Program-made: the position numbers and the translations under genes
Assembly (NCBI RefSeq): GCF_024758505.1
Contig: NZ_CP077970.1
Coordinates: forward strand, 1,488,001 to 1,552,000
Direction: 5' to 3'
Source: Bradyrhizobium arachidis
GTDB taxonomy: Bacteria > Pseudomonadota > Alphaproteobacteria > Rhizobiales > Xanthobacteraceae
DNA length: 64,000 nucleotides
Notes under the pieces: generated by a model
The model's database searches: none
Told to the model about the DNA's origin: nothing
Seen by the model: only the letters and a program-made list of their open reading frames with translations
Shown here: positions 29,161 to 38,421 of the stretch, one piece after another
Layout of the letters: every line of letters begins with the position of its first letter
How positions within the stretch are numbered: the first letter of the stretch is position 1

Positions 29161-31614
29161 ATGATGAATCTTGCTGAATACCAGCGCTCAAACACGCGCC
29201 TTGCCGACTTTCTGCCCTGGGCGGCGCTCGTCGATGAGGGGGTGGTCCTCAATAAGGATGGCTCGTTTCAGCGGACGGCGAGATTCCGGGGACCAGATCT
29301 CGAAAGTGCCGTGCCGGCCGAACTTGTCGCGGTTGCCGGCAGGTTGAACAATGCGCTGCGCCGTCTCGGATCCGGCTGGGCGGTGTTTGTGGAGGCGCAG
29401 CGTCATGCTGCAGGCGCCTACCCTCCGAACACCTTTCCAGACGTGGCTTCGGCCCTGGTCGACGCCGAGCGAAAGGCCCAATTCGAAGAGGAGGGCGCTC
29501 ACTACGAGTCGAACTACTATCTGACTTTCCTCTACCTGCCGCCAGCTGAGAGTGCCGCGATCGCAGAACGGCTGCTGTATGAGGGCGGCCAGCGGATGGT
29601 TGGCGAAGATTCGCGGGAAATACTGAGCGGATTTCTTGATCGCACCAATCGCGTTCTCCAGCTCATGGAAGGATTCATGCCGGAATGCGGCTGGCTCGAT
29701 GACGAGGCCACCCTAACTTACCTGCATTCCACCGTCTCGACGAAGCGGCATCGGGTCCGGGTGCCCGAGATTCCCATGTATCTCGACGCTTTGCTCGCCG
29801 ATCAACCGCTAACCGGCGGGCTTGGGCCGATGCTGGGGCAAGCCCACATCCGCGTTCTGACGGTGGTCGGATTTCCAAGCGCTACGACCCCTGGGATTCT
29901 GGACGATTTGAACCGTTTGGCATTTCCATATCGCTGGTCGACCCGGGCCATCATGCTCGACAAGGGCGACGCGACAAGGCTCCTCACAAAAATCCGCCGT
30001 CAGTGGTTTGCCAAGCGCAAGTCGATCGCAGCGATTCTGAAAGAGGTGATGACCAACGAAGCATCGGCTCTTCTTGATACCGATGCGAACAATAAGGCCA
30101 TCGATGCCGATGCGGCCCTGCAGGAACTAGGCTCGGATCAGATCGGCGAGGCCTTTGTCACCGCGATCGTCGCCATCTGGGATACCAATCCGCGCGTCGC
30201 CGACGAAAAGCTGCGTCTGGTCGAAAAGGTGATCCAGGGCCGCGATTTCACCTGCATGATCGAAACCGTCAATGCAGTCGAGGCTTGGCTTGGCAGCCTG
30301 CCCGGACACGTCTACGCCAATGTCCGCCAGCCGCCGATTTCGACCCTTAATCTGGCTCATATGGTCCCGCTATCGGCCGTATGGGCAGGGGAGGTGAGGG
30401 ACCATCACTTCAAGGCGCCACCTCTATTCTTTGGCAAGACCGAGGGATCGACGCCGTTTCGGTTTTCCCTGCATGTCGGCGACGTCGGGCACACTCTTAT
30501 TATAGGGCCAACCGGCGCCGGCAAGTCCGTCCTCCTGGCGATGATGGCTCTGCAGTTCCGCCGCTACGGCGAGGCACAGATCTTTGCCTTCGACTTTGGC
30601 GCCTCGATCCGGGCCGCGGCCATCGCAATGGGCGGCGACTGGCATGACCTTGGTGGTGCGGTCGCCGGAGAATCGACCGAATTTGTTGCGCTGCAACCGC
30701 TCGCAAAGATCGACGAAGTCTCCGAACGCGGTTGGGCAGCCGACTGGATTGCCTCGATTCTGTCCCGCGAGCGGGTCGACGTTACGCCTGAGGTCAGAGA
30801 GCACATTTGGTCTGCGCTCACGTCACTGGCTTCGGCGCCTGCCCTTGAGCGCACCCTGACGGGGCTATCGGTGCTTCTTCAGTCCAATATGGTGAAACGG
30901 GCGCTGCAGCCTTATTGTTTGGGCGGTCCATATGATCGCTTGCTCGATGCGGAAGGCGAGCACCTCGGCGGCTCCTCCGTCCAGGTGTTCGAGACTGATG
31001 GGCTGATCGGGACCGCGGTCGCTCCCGCCGTCCTTTCCTATCTGTTTCATCGGATCGAGGACCGTTTTGACGGCCGTCCGACCCTTCTCCTTATTGATGA
31101 GGGTTGGCTCGCCCTCGATGACGCCCATTTTGCCGGACAACTCCGCGAATGGCTGAAGACGCTTCGCAAGAAGAACGCCTCGGTTGTCTTTGCGACCCAG
31201 TCGCTTGCGGACATTGACGGCTCGCCCATTGCGCCCGCGATCATCGAAAGCTGTCCGACCCGAATCCTGTTGCCAAACGACCGCGCCATCGAACCGCAGA
31301 TCACGGCGATTTATCGCCGCTTTGGCCTCAATGACCGGCAGATCGAGATCCTGGCACGCGCAACACCGAAGCGCGACTACTACTGCCAGTCCCGCCGCGG
31401 CAATCGCTTGTTCGAGCTCGGCCTCGGCGAGGTCGCGCTCGCTTTCACAGCCAGCTCCTCGAAGGCAGACCAGGCCCTGATCGACCGTGTCCTAGCCGAG
31501 CACGGCCGGGAGAATTTCGTGGTGGGCTGGCTCAAGGCGCGCGAGCTCGCCTGGGCCTGCGACCTCATTCCGCAACTTGCAAAAACAGGAGTCTCTAATG
31601 CGACATTTAACTAA
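29161..31614 (+). CDS. trbE: TrbE ATPase (VirB4-like)
   Basis: An 817-residue ATPase from ATG 29161, 8 bases after trbD. The N-terminal CagE/TrbE region begins NLAEYQRSNTRLADFLPWAA. Walker A GPTGAGKS is at residues 449-456 and Walker B is in TLLLIDEGWLALDD, followed by the VFATQSLADI motif typical of VirB4. It energises pilus biogenesis at the inner membrane. Full length with no lesion. A longer in-frame start at 29026 would overlap trbD and is rejected. Its end overlaps the trbJ start by 17 bases. Confidence 0.9.
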   Translation: MMNLAEYQRSNTRLADFLPWAALVDEGVVLNKDGSFQRTARFRGPDLESAVPAELVAVAGRLNNALRRLGSGWAVFVEAQRHAAGAYPPNTFPDVASALVDAERKAQFEEEGAHYESNYYLTFLYLPPAESAAIAERLLYEGGQRMVGEDSREILSGFLDRTNRVLQLMEGFMPECGWLDDEATLTYLHSTVSTKRHRVRVPEIPMYLDALLADQPLTGGLGPMLGQAHIRVLTVVGFPSATTPGILDDLNRLAFPYRWSTRAIMLDKGDATRLLTKIRRQWFAKRKSIAAILKEVMTNEASALLDTDANNKAIDADAALQELGSDQIGEAFVTAIVAIWDTNPRVADEKLRLVEKVIQGRDFTCMIETVNAVEAWLGSLPGHVYANVRQPPISTLNLAHMVPLSAVWAGEVRDHHFKAPPLFFGKTEGSTPFRFSLHVGDVGHTLIIGPTGAGKSVLLAMMALQFRRYGEAQIFAFDFGASIRAAAIAMGGDWHDLGGAVAGESTEFVALQPLAKIDEVSERGWAADWIASILSRERVDVTPEVREHIWSALTSLASAPALERTLTGLSVLLQSNMVKRALQPYCLGGPYDRLLDAEGEHLGGSSVQVFETDGLIGTAVAPAVLSYLFHRIEDRFDGRPTLLLIDEGWLALDDAHFAGQLREWLKTLRKKNASVVFATQSLADIDGSPIAPAIIESCPTRILLPNDRAIEPQITAIYRRFGLNDRQIEILARATPKRDYYCQSRRGNRLFELGLGEVALAFTASSSKADQALIDRVLAEHGRENFVVGWLKARELAWACDLIPQLAKTGVSNATFN

Positions 31615-32332
31615 GCTCCTAGCAGCGGGTTTGATTGCCGCTGCCATTATCCAGGTGCCACGAGAGGCCTTGGCACAATGGATCGTGTTCGATCCCAACA
31701 ACTACGCGCAAAATGTGCTGACGGCAGCCCGCGAATTGCAGCAGATCAACAACCAGATCACATCGCTGCAAAACCAGGCGCAAATGCTGGTCAACCAGGC
31801 CAAAAATCTGGCGAGCCTGCCATATTCTTCATTGCAGCAGCTTGAGCAGTCGATCCAGCGTACCCAGCAGTTGCTCAGTCAGGCGCAACGCATCGCCTAT
31901 GATGTCCAACAGATCGATCGCGCATTCTCATCGACCTACGCACCGGCTTCTTCGAGCCAGCCCGCCCAGGCGCTGATCGCGAATGCGCAAACACGCTGGC
32001 AGAACGCTGTTGCCGGCTTGCAGGATGCCATGCGCGTGCAGGCGACCGTGGTCGGCAATCTCGACACCAACCGAACCCAGATGTCGGCCCTCGTAAGTAT
32101 GAGCCAGGGCGCCAGTGGTGCGCTGCAGGCGAGCCAAGCCGGCAATCAGCTGCTTGCGCTTCAAAACCAGCAGCTCGCGGATCTCACTGCGGCGATTGCC
32201 GCGCAGGGGCGTGCTCAGACTTTGGAGCAGGCAGAACGAGCGGCCGCCCAGGATCAGGGCAGGGAGCAGCTCAGGCGTTTCCTCAACCCGGGACAAGGCT
32301 ACCAATCCACAACAGTGCAGATGTTCCACTAA
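31598..32332 (+). CDS. trbJ: TrbJ (VirB5-like)
   Basis: A 244-residue periplasmic protein with a signal peptide (KLLAAGLIAAAIIQVPREALA), then the family start QWIVFDPNNYAQNVLTAARE. A long Gln-rich coiled-coil follows (QQINNQITSLQNQAQMLVNQ), as in TrbJ/VirB5 minor pilins. Overlaps trbE by 17 bases and trbK by one (TAATG). Confidence 0.85.
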   Translation: MRHLTKLLAAGLIAAAIIQVPREALAQWIVFDPNNYAQNVLTAARELQQINNQITSLQNQAQMLVNQAKNLASLPYSSLQQLEQSIQRTQQLLSQAQRIAYDVQQIDRAFSSTYAPASSSQPAQALIANAQTRWQNAVAGLQDAMRVQATVVGNLDTNRTQMSALVSMSQGASGALQASQAGNQLLALQNQQLADLTAAIAAQGRAQTLEQAERAAAQDQGREQLRRFLNPGQGYQSTTVQMFH

Positions 32333-32709
32333 TGTCGACAAACAGACTTGAACGAATTCCGATACTATTGGCGGCGACGCTTGCCATCCTGGTTGTTTTG
32401 GCTTGCGCGATCCGGCTGTGCGGCGATCAAGATCAGGGCCTGCCCGAAGCGTCGATCGCGCAAGGACCGTCTGAGGCGACCGCCTCAAAGCTCGAGCAAT
32501 GCCGCACTGTCGAATACGAGCAGACAGATGCTCTGCTCGCGTGCCGAAAGCTCTGGGACGAGAAGCGCCGTGAGTTCTTCGGTGCTGGCCGCGGATCCTT
32601 AGGGGGTCGTATTAGCGAAACTAATCCAGACGCATCATCGCCTCTGCGCGGCAAGGATGAGAGCCGTCTGCCCTCCGGCTATCCCTCCCTTCCCAACAAT
32701 GACGAGTGA
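32332..32709 (+). CDS. trbK: TrbK-alt-like entry-exclusion protein
   Basis: A 125-residue protein with one N-terminal membrane anchor (ILLAATLAILVVLACAIRLC) and a conserved short motif with two cysteines (KLEQCRTVEYEQTDALLACR) followed by LWDEKRREFF. This is the pattern of the alternative TrbK proteins in rhizobial trb operons. The tail is Ser/Pro-rich and variable. It probably limits redundant transfer between donor cells. Position trbJ-trbK-trbL is canonical. Confidence 0.75.
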   Translation: MSTNRLERIPILLAATLAILVVLACAIRLCGDQDQGLPEASIAQGPSEATASKLEQCRTVEYEQTDALLACRKLWDEKRREFFGAGRGSLGGRISETNPDASSPLRGKDESRLPSGYPSLPNNDE

Positions 32710-32712
32710 ACG

Positions 32713-33951
32713 ATGGGCGGTACTGGCGTCATCGACCAATTCCTGGAGACCTTTACCCGTTATATCGACTCCGGATTCGGGCTGGTTGGAGGCGAAGTCG
32801 GATATGTCGCAACCACATTAGCGGCGATCGACATCACGCTCGCCGGCCTGTTCTGGTCCTGGGGCGCTGACGAGGAGATCATCGCTCGACTTGTCAAAAA
32901 AACGATGTTTGTCGGTGTCTTCGCGTACCTCATCGGCAATTGGAATAGCTTGGCTCGGATCGTGTTCGAGAGCTTCGCTGGCCTTGGACTGAAAGCGTCC
33001 GGAACCGGCCTTTCGTCGGCGGACTTTTTCAGGCCAGGAAAGATCGCTCAGGTTGGTCTCGATGCCGGGCGGCCGATCCTTGAATCGATCTCGGGCCTGA
33101 TGGGTTATGTCAGCTTCTTCGAAAACTTCGTTCAGATCACGGTTCTGCTGTTCGCCTGGATCGTGGTGCTGCTCGCCTTCTTCATCCTGGCAGTCCAGCT
33201 GTTCGTCACCTTGATCGAGTTCAAGCTGACGACGCTTGCCGGCTTTGTGCTGATCCCGTTTGGGCTGTTTGGAAAGACGGCCTTTGCCGCTGAGCGGGTC
33301 CTCGGCAACGTCATCTCTTCCGGAGTCAAGGTCCTGGTGCTTGCGGTCATCGTCGGCATCGGATCGACCCTGTTTGCACAGTTCACGGCCGGCTTTGGAG
33401 GCAACCAGCCAACGGTGGAGGACGCCATGGCCCTGGTCCTTGCCGCATTGTCGCTGCTGGGCCTCGGGATCTTCGGACCCGGCATCGCCAACGGCATCGT
33501 TTCCGGCGGACCGCAGCTTGGTGCTGGAGCTGCCGCGGGCACGGGTCTTGCGGCGGGAGGATTGGTTGCCGCTGGCGCCGGACTTGCTGCAGGCGGAGTT
33601 GGACTTGCCAGCGGCGCAATCGGAACTGCGGCAAGGGCGACCTCGGCAATCGCGAGCGGAACCTCTAACGCATTCCGAGCAGGCGGCCTCTCCGGTGTCA
33701 GTGATGCGGGCGCCTCAGCCGCGGCGAGTCCTTTGCGCTCGCTCGCGGCTCGGCTCGGCGGGAGCGCCGCGGCTCGTGGTGTGAGTACGCCAGAGGATTC
33801 AGGGGCGACATCTCAGGAGGCGCCTAGCTGGGCGCGCCGTGCAAAGCGCGCACAAGCGATCCACCAGGGCGCGACAGCCGCGACAAATGCGGTTCGTGCC
33901 GGCGATCACGCAAGCGGTGGCGCATCGGTCGATCTCAAAGAGCAAGAATAA
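32713..33951 (+). CDS. trbL: TrbL (VirB6-like) inner-membrane protein
   Basis: A 412-residue polytopic protein: GVIDQFLETFTRYIDSGFGL start, then about five or six helices (VTVLLFAWIVVLLAFFIL-like and FVLIPFGLFGKTAFAAERVL). A long Gly/Ala-rich tail (AAAGTGLAAGGLVAAGAGLA) follows and ends in a charged region. The fold and length fit TrbL, which forms part of the translocation channel. Three bases separate it from trbK. A 20-codon frame (33954-34019) after its stop is probably noise. Confidence 0.85.
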   Translation: MGGTGVIDQFLETFTRYIDSGFGLVGGEVGYVATTLAAIDITLAGLFWSWGADEEIIARLVKKTMFVGVFAYLIGNWNSLARIVFESFAGLGLKASGTGLSSADFFRPGKIAQVGLDAGRPILESISGLMGYVSFFENFVQITVLLFAWIVVLLAFFILAVQLFVTLIEFKLTTLAGFVLIPFGLFGKTAFAAERVLGNVISSGVKVLVLAVIVGIGSTLFAQFTAGFGGNQPTVEDAMALVLAALSLLGLGIFGPGIANGIVSGGPQLGAGAAAGTGLAAGGLVAAGAGLAAGGVGLASGAIGTAARATSAIASGTSNAFRAGGLSGVSDAGASAAASPLRSLAARLGGSAAARGVSTPEDSGATSQEAPSWARRAKRAQAIHQGATAATNAVRAGDHASGGASVDLKEQE

Positions 33952-34034
33952 CGATGCCAGTTGAAGGCGTCCTTCATTCTTTCCGCGCCCGGCGGCACTC
34001 AGGGCGGCACGTGTAGTTTCAAGGAGATCACTGC

Positions 34035-34718
34035 ATGTTCAAACGATCGGCTGTCCACTATGGCCGCACGCCCGAACCGGTCACCCCCTATCAAAGGGCA
34101 GCCCAGGTGTGGGACGACCGGATCGGCTCGGCGCGTGTGCAGGCCAAAAATTGGCGCTTAATGGCCTTTGGCTGTCTGTTCTTGTGCGCGGGATTTGCGG
34201 GGGCCCTCGTTTGGCAGTCGGCGCAGGGAACGATTACGCCCTGGATCGTCGAAGTTGATCATCTGGGCGAGGCAAAAACGATCGCACCGGCAAATGCTGC
34301 CTACGAGGCGAGGGATCCGCAGATCGCCTTCCATCTCGCGCGCTTTATCGAGCATGTGCGCGGCCTTCCGCTGGACGCCATCGTGCTGCGCCAGGATTGG
34401 CTGCGTGCGTATGACTTCACCACCGACCGTGGCGCTGGCGCGCTGAATGACTATGCCCGCAACAACGATCCCTTCGCCAAAGTCGGGAAAACACAAGTTG
34501 CCGTGGAGGTCTCAAGCGTCATTCGGGCCTCCGTGGACAGCTTCCGCTTAACCTGGACCGAGCGGCATTACCAGAACGGGCAGTTAGCGGCCACCGAGCG
34601 GTGGAGCGCGATCCTCACGATCATCGTTGAACCACCCCGCGACATCGAGCGGCTTCGTAAGAACCCGCTCGGCATTTACGTCAACGCGATCAACTGGTCG
34701 AAGGAGTTCGGATCGTGA
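34035..34718 (+). CDS. trbF: TrbF (VirB8-like)
   Basis: A 227-residue protein with an AAGGAG ribosome site 8 bases before ATG 34035. A short cytosolic start (TPYQRAAQVWDDRIGSARVQ) precedes one membrane helix (AFGCLFLCAGFAGALVWQ) and a VirB8-like periplasmic domain with TWTERHYQNGQLAATERWSA. Bridges inner-membrane and core complexes. Overlaps trbG. Confidence 0.88.
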   Translation: MFKRSAVHYGRTPEPVTPYQRAAQVWDDRIGSARVQAKNWRLMAFGCLFLCAGFAGALVWQSAQGTITPWIVEVDHLGEAKTIAPANAAYEARDPQIAFHLARFIEHVRGLPLDAIVLRQDWLRAYDFTTDRGAGALNDYARNNDPFAKVGKTQVAVEVSSVIRASVDSFRLTWTERHYQNGQLAATERWSAILTIIVEPPRDIERLRKNPLGIYVNAINWSKEFGS

Positions 34719-35692
34719 TGCCTCAAATTCTCGTGCCGAACCTCCAGAGATTCCGGCAAAGCGCCGTGTCCGCGCTCCTGATCAGTCTATGTATGCTTGG
34801 TGGCTGCACCACCTTCAAGCCGCCGCAGATCAGCTATGACGAGGAGATTCCGCCCTCTCCCGATCTGCCGGCATTGGCCGATGACCGACCAAAACCGCTC
34901 CACGTTCCACCCGCCTGGACGCCGGGGCGCGGCGGTAAGAAGCTTGAGGCCAAGGAGCCCGTCGAGCGGATCGAGAGCGCCAATGACGCTGCGCGCGTTG
35001 AGCCTCGTAAGGCGGGTTATTTTAATGCGGTGCAGGTGTTTCCCTATAGCCCCGGCGCGCTTTACCAGATCTACGCGGCGCCGGGACAGATCACCGATAT
35101 CGCCCTTGAGCCGGGGGAGCAGCTGATCGGTTCAGGTCCCGTCGCCGCCGGCGACACCGTACGCTGGGTGGTGGGTGATACCGAGAGCGGCAGCAGTGAT
35201 GCGCGCCGCGTCCACATCATGGTCAAGCCAACGCGTCCTGCGATTACGACCAACCTCGTCGTTAACACCGACCGCCGGACCTATCTGATTGAGCTCCGCT
35301 CTCGAGAAAAGCCCTACATGCCTTCGGTTGCCTGGTTTTATCCCAAACCTCGAACCGCTCCTGGTCAAACGGTGCCTGCCACGCCGTACATTCCGGATCC
35401 GGCCGAGCGCCGCTATCGTTATTCGATTGGGGGAGACAGCCCGCCCTGGCGCCCGATTGGCGCCTATGACGACGGGCGCAAGGTCTACATCGAATTCTCG
35501 CCAGGGATCACGCAGGGCGAGATGCCGCCGTTGTTTGTCATTGGACCTGACGGCAAGACCGAGATCGTCAACTACCGCGTCTACGGTAATGTCCTCATCG
35601 TTGATCGGCTGTTTGCGGCCGCCGAATTGCGGCTCGGCGGTGAAGGGCAGCAGAAAGTGCGCATCGCAAGAGTCGACGGGAGGTCGCTGTGA
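34718..35692 (+). CDS. trbG: TrbG lipoprotein (VirB9-like)
   Basis: A 324-residue protein. Its N-terminus ends in a lipobox (CMLGGC, acceptor Cys near residue 30), so it is an outer-membrane-facing lipoprotein. The VirB9-like beta domain contains YQIYAAPGQITDIALEPGEQ and RTYLIELRSRE, with DDGRKVYIEFSPGI towards the C-terminus. ATG 34718 overlaps the trbF TGA; a GTG at 34715 is equally possible. The stop overlaps the trbI start. Confidence 0.88.
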   Translation: MPQILVPNLQRFRQSAVSALLISLCMLGGCTTFKPPQISYDEEIPPSPDLPALADDRPKPLHVPPAWTPGRGGKKLEAKEPVERIESANDAARVEPRKAGYFNAVQVFPYSPGALYQIYAAPGQITDIALEPGEQLIGSGPVAAGDTVRWVVGDTESGSSDARRVHIMVKPTRPAITTNLVVNTDRRTYLIELRSREKPYMPSVAWFYPKPRTAPGQTVPATPYIPDPAERRYRYSIGGDSPPWRPIGAYDDGRKVYIEFSPGITQGEMPPLFVIGPDGKTEIVNYRVYGNVLIVDRLFAAAELRLGGEGQQKVRIARVDGRSL

Positions 35693-36891
35693 GCAATATG
35701 AGCGGAGATCCCGCGGGGCGCCAGGCGGGCCGAGCAGATGCACCCGTGGACATCACCCAGTCCTTGCGGCTGCGCCCCGAACGGCCGCGTGTGATTCGCC
35801 TTTCCCGAAAGGCGCTACTTGCTGGCACTGGTCTAGTTCTGGCCGTTGTCTCCGTTGCAGTCTTGTGGGCGCTGCAGAGACCTGAAAAGCGTAACCCGAC
35901 GTCTGAAGAACTCTATTCGACTGACCACCACACCATTGCGGATCAACTTTCGACCCTGCCCAAGGATTATGCCGGAATACCCCACGACGTGCCACGGCTC
36001 GGACCACCTTTGCCCGGCGATCTGGGGCGACCAATCCTCGCAGCCCAAGCCCAAACGCAATCCGGCTCGCTCGCAGCCGACGCTGAACAGCAGCGCGTCA
36101 ATCAGGAAACTGAGGCGGCGCGCACCAGCAAAGTGTTCGCCACGACTAACGTCCGCGCATTGGCAGCTACAACACCATCCAGTGAGACGCCTGCGAAGCC
36201 GACGACGTCTTCCGATAAAGGATTTGCGCAGAATGGGCAGGATCGCAAGCTTGCGTTCGTCAATGCGGCTGTAGATCGGCGCACCACAAGCCCCGATCGT
36301 CTGGTCAAACCAGCATCGCCTTTCGTGGTCCAGGCAGGATCAGTCATTCCGGCTGCTCTCATTACCGGAATCCGCTCTGATCTGCCCGGCCAGATCACGG
36401 CGCAAGTGACCGAAAGCGTCTACGATACTCCGACCGGGAGGGCTCAGCTAATCCCCCAAGGCGCGCGACTGATCGGGATCTACGATAGCCAGGTCGCATT
36501 CGGACAGTCACGCGTGCTCCTCGTCTGGACGCGTCTGATCATGCCCAATGGTCGTTCCATCGTGCTCGAACGTCAGCCTGGCGCAGATGTGGCTGGTTAC
36601 GCCGGCCTTGAGGATGAGGTCGACAACCATTGGAAGGAGCTATTGGGAGCCGCGGTGCTATCGACTTTGCTCGCAGTTGGGACTGAGGTCAACTCCGGGG
36701 CAGACGCCAATAGCTCCAACAGTGACATCATTGCGGCGCTGCGACGCGGAGCCGGGGACTCCCTTAATCAGGCCGGACAACAGGTGGTTCGGCGCAACCT
36801 CAACATTCAGCCAACATTGACCATCCGGCCGGGGTTTCCGGTGCGGGTCATTGTCAACCGCGATCTCGTGCTCGAACCATATAGAGGATGA
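35689..36891 (+). CDS. trbI: TrbI (VirB10-like)
   Basis: A 400-residue protein with a cytosolic Pro/Arg-rich start, one membrane helix (GTGLVLAVVSVAVLWALQ), a long low-complexity periplasmic linker and a conserved VirB10 C-terminal domain (VQAGSVIPAALITGIRSDLP, GARLIGIYDSQVAFGQSRVL, FPVRVIVNRDLVLEPY). It energises the core channel across the envelope. GTG 35689 overlaps trbG by 4 bases; ATG 35698 is an alternative. Confidence 0.88.
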   Translation: MSNMSGDPAGRQAGRADAPVDITQSLRLRPERPRVIRLSRKALLAGTGLVLAVVSVAVLWALQRPEKRNPTSEELYSTDHHTIADQLSTLPKDYAGIPHDVPRLGPPLPGDLGRPILAAQAQTQSGSLAADAEQQRVNQETEAARTSKVFATTNVRALAATTPSSETPAKPTTSSDKGFAQNGQDRKLAFVNAAVDRRTTSPDRLVKPASPFVVQAGSVIPAALITGIRSDLPGQITAQVTESVYDTPTGRAQLIPQGARLIGIYDSQVAFGQSRVLLVWTRLIMPNGRSIVLERQPGADVAGYAGLEDEVDNHWKELLGAAVLSTLLAVGTEVNSGADANSSNSDIIAALRRGAGDSLNQAGQQVVRRNLNIQPTLTIRPGFPVRVIVNRDLVLEPYRG

Positions 36892-36892
36892 A

Positions 36893-37132
36893 ATGACCAA
36901 ACTGAAGATTGGTGCGATTGCAGATGACAAGCCTGTTCGGATCGCCATCGACTTGCCTGCTGCTGTGCATCGCGATCTGATTTCGTACGCTGAAATCCTC
37001 TCCCGTGAAACTGGCCAGAAGATCAGCGATCCGAACAAACTGATCGCGCCGATGGTGGCGCGCTTCATGGCAACGGACCGGGCCTTTGCCAAAGCGCGAA
37101 AGCGGCGTCACGCCAAAGATGACGAAGGGTAG
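36893..37132 (+). CDS. DUF2274 protein at the end of the trb operon
   Basis: A 79-residue protein starting one base after the trbI stop. It reads KLKIGAIADDKPVRIAIDLP, then HRDLISYAEILSRETGQKI, PNKLIAPMVARFMATDRAF: the DUF2274 pattern that ends rhizobial trb operons. Its predicted helices resemble small DNA-binding or antitoxin-like proteins, but the function is unproven. Its last 25 bases overlap the convergent LysR gene. Confidence 0.8.
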   Translation: MTKLKIGAIADDKPVRIAIDLPAAVHRDLISYAEILSRETGQKISDPNKLIAPMVARFMATDRAFAKARKRRHAKDDEG

Positions 37133-38061
37133 CGCTCGGCCAACACCTTGAGGAAATTGGTCAGAGCCGGATTTTTGTCATCGCGCCACACCGCAGAAAA
37201 GCCGACGCGGCTTGGTCCCATGCCGTCCCGCAATTCCCGGTAGGCCAGGCAAGAAGAATTAGCGCCCACGTCGGATTCCAGCACGAGGGTGATGCCGAGG
37301 CCCATACTGACGAGATTCTGGATTTCTGCGCGACTGACGTCGCGATGCTCGATCCGCGGGCCCTCCGTCGAGATGATGAGTTTTGCATTTAGCAACGCTT
37401 CGACATCGCGACCCCAATCGTATTGGCTCATCAAAACGATTTGGCTACGCAAATCGGTCCATGAGATAGCATCCTGCCGAGCCAGGGGATGATCGTGAGG
37501 AAGAGCAGCAAAGACCCGCTCGCTCCAGAGGGGAGTGCTTGCGCTGCTGATATCGAATGAATCTCCTGCTGCAACATAGAGGTCAACCATGCCATTGCGG
37601 AGCGCGGTTGCTAATCGGGACCGAGATCGTTCGACGATTCCAAGTTTAACTTGCGGAAATCGAGCACTGTATTCGAGCAGCGTCGCACGGAGATGACCAG
37701 CGGTAAGCGACGTGGAGAAGCCGATGACAAAGCGGCCGCATTCGCCACGGTCGGTAGGCTTTGTCCTCGCGACGAGCGTATCCATCTGCTCGAGAATTGA
37801 GCGCGCTATTCGAAGAAAATCAAGTCCAGCTGGTGTGGCTGTAACCCCGGCATGCGATCGCTCGAAAATGTTTATTCCGAGTGAATGTTCCAGGAGCTGA
37901 ATGGAACGACTGAGCGTTGATTGCGTAATGGAAAACCTCTCGGCAGCTCGGCGAAAGCTCCCATATTCGGCTGCCGCAAGTGCTAGCTGAAGTTGACCGA
38001 GGTCCAAATTGAGGCGCCGAATTCCGGCCCTTAGATCGGCGAAGCTTGTGTGTCGCACCAT
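37108..38061 (-). CDS. LysR-family transcriptional regulator
   Basis: A 317-residue regulator. The winged helix-turn-helix is at about residues 17-75 (LAAAEYGSFRRAAERFSITQ, STLSRSIQLLEHSLGINIFE), followed by a periplasmic-binding-fold effector domain (RFVIGFSTSLTAGHLRATLL, VDLYVAAGDSF, LPHDHPLA). The effector is unknown. It converges on the trb operon with a 25-base overlap at the stops, so it may control transfer or nearby genes. Its upstream region (38062 onward) would hold its own promoter; no LysR box was picked out with confidence. Confidence 0.85.
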   Translation of the reverse strand: MVRHTSFADLRAGIRRLNLDLGQLQLALAAAEYGSFRRAAERFSITQSTLSRSIQLLEHSLGINIFERSHAGVTATPAGLDFLRIARSILEQMDTLVARTKPTDRGECGRFVIGFSTSLTAGHLRATLLEYSARFPQVKLGIVERSRSRLATALRNGMVDLYVAAGDSFDISSASTPLWSERVFAALPHDHPLARQDAISWTDLRSQIVLMSQYDWGRDVEALLNAKLIISTEGPRIEHRDVSRAEIQNLVSMGLGITLVLESDVGANSSCLAYRELRDGMGPSRVGFSAVWRDDKNPALTNFLKVLAERYPSSSLA

Positions 38062-38421
38062 TGCAGCACCGTGGAAATCAAAAATCGAACAAATGAGATT
38101 GCTCTAAAAATGAAAGCGTCACCGGCCGGCTAGCCGTGGCCAGGAGGACGAATGGCTTTCCTTGCGCCTTCGTTTCTTGGTATTTGTTGGTGCGCGTGGG
38201 CGCTAGATTGGGTAAACATCGTCGTGTTTCTGCTTGCGATTGTGGCTTGCTGCCGATCATGCGGACCTGTGCGCTTCTCCGTCTTCCCGGGATGCCCATG
38301 CGCGGTGTACGATTTCTTGAAACGCAGATCTGCGCGCGCGAGTCGCGAGGACTCCGCTCGTTCAAGCTCGGCGTGGGAAATACGACTCGGCGAGTTCAGT
38401 CGGGCGGCGGAAGTGGGGTAT
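38062..38421. other. Intergenic region between LysR and LuxI genes
   Basis: About 360 bases between the LysR start and the end of the LuxI gene. Frames here are shadows of one another, and I see no gene or terminator hairpin I would trust. The LysR promoter must lie here. Confidence 0.4.
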
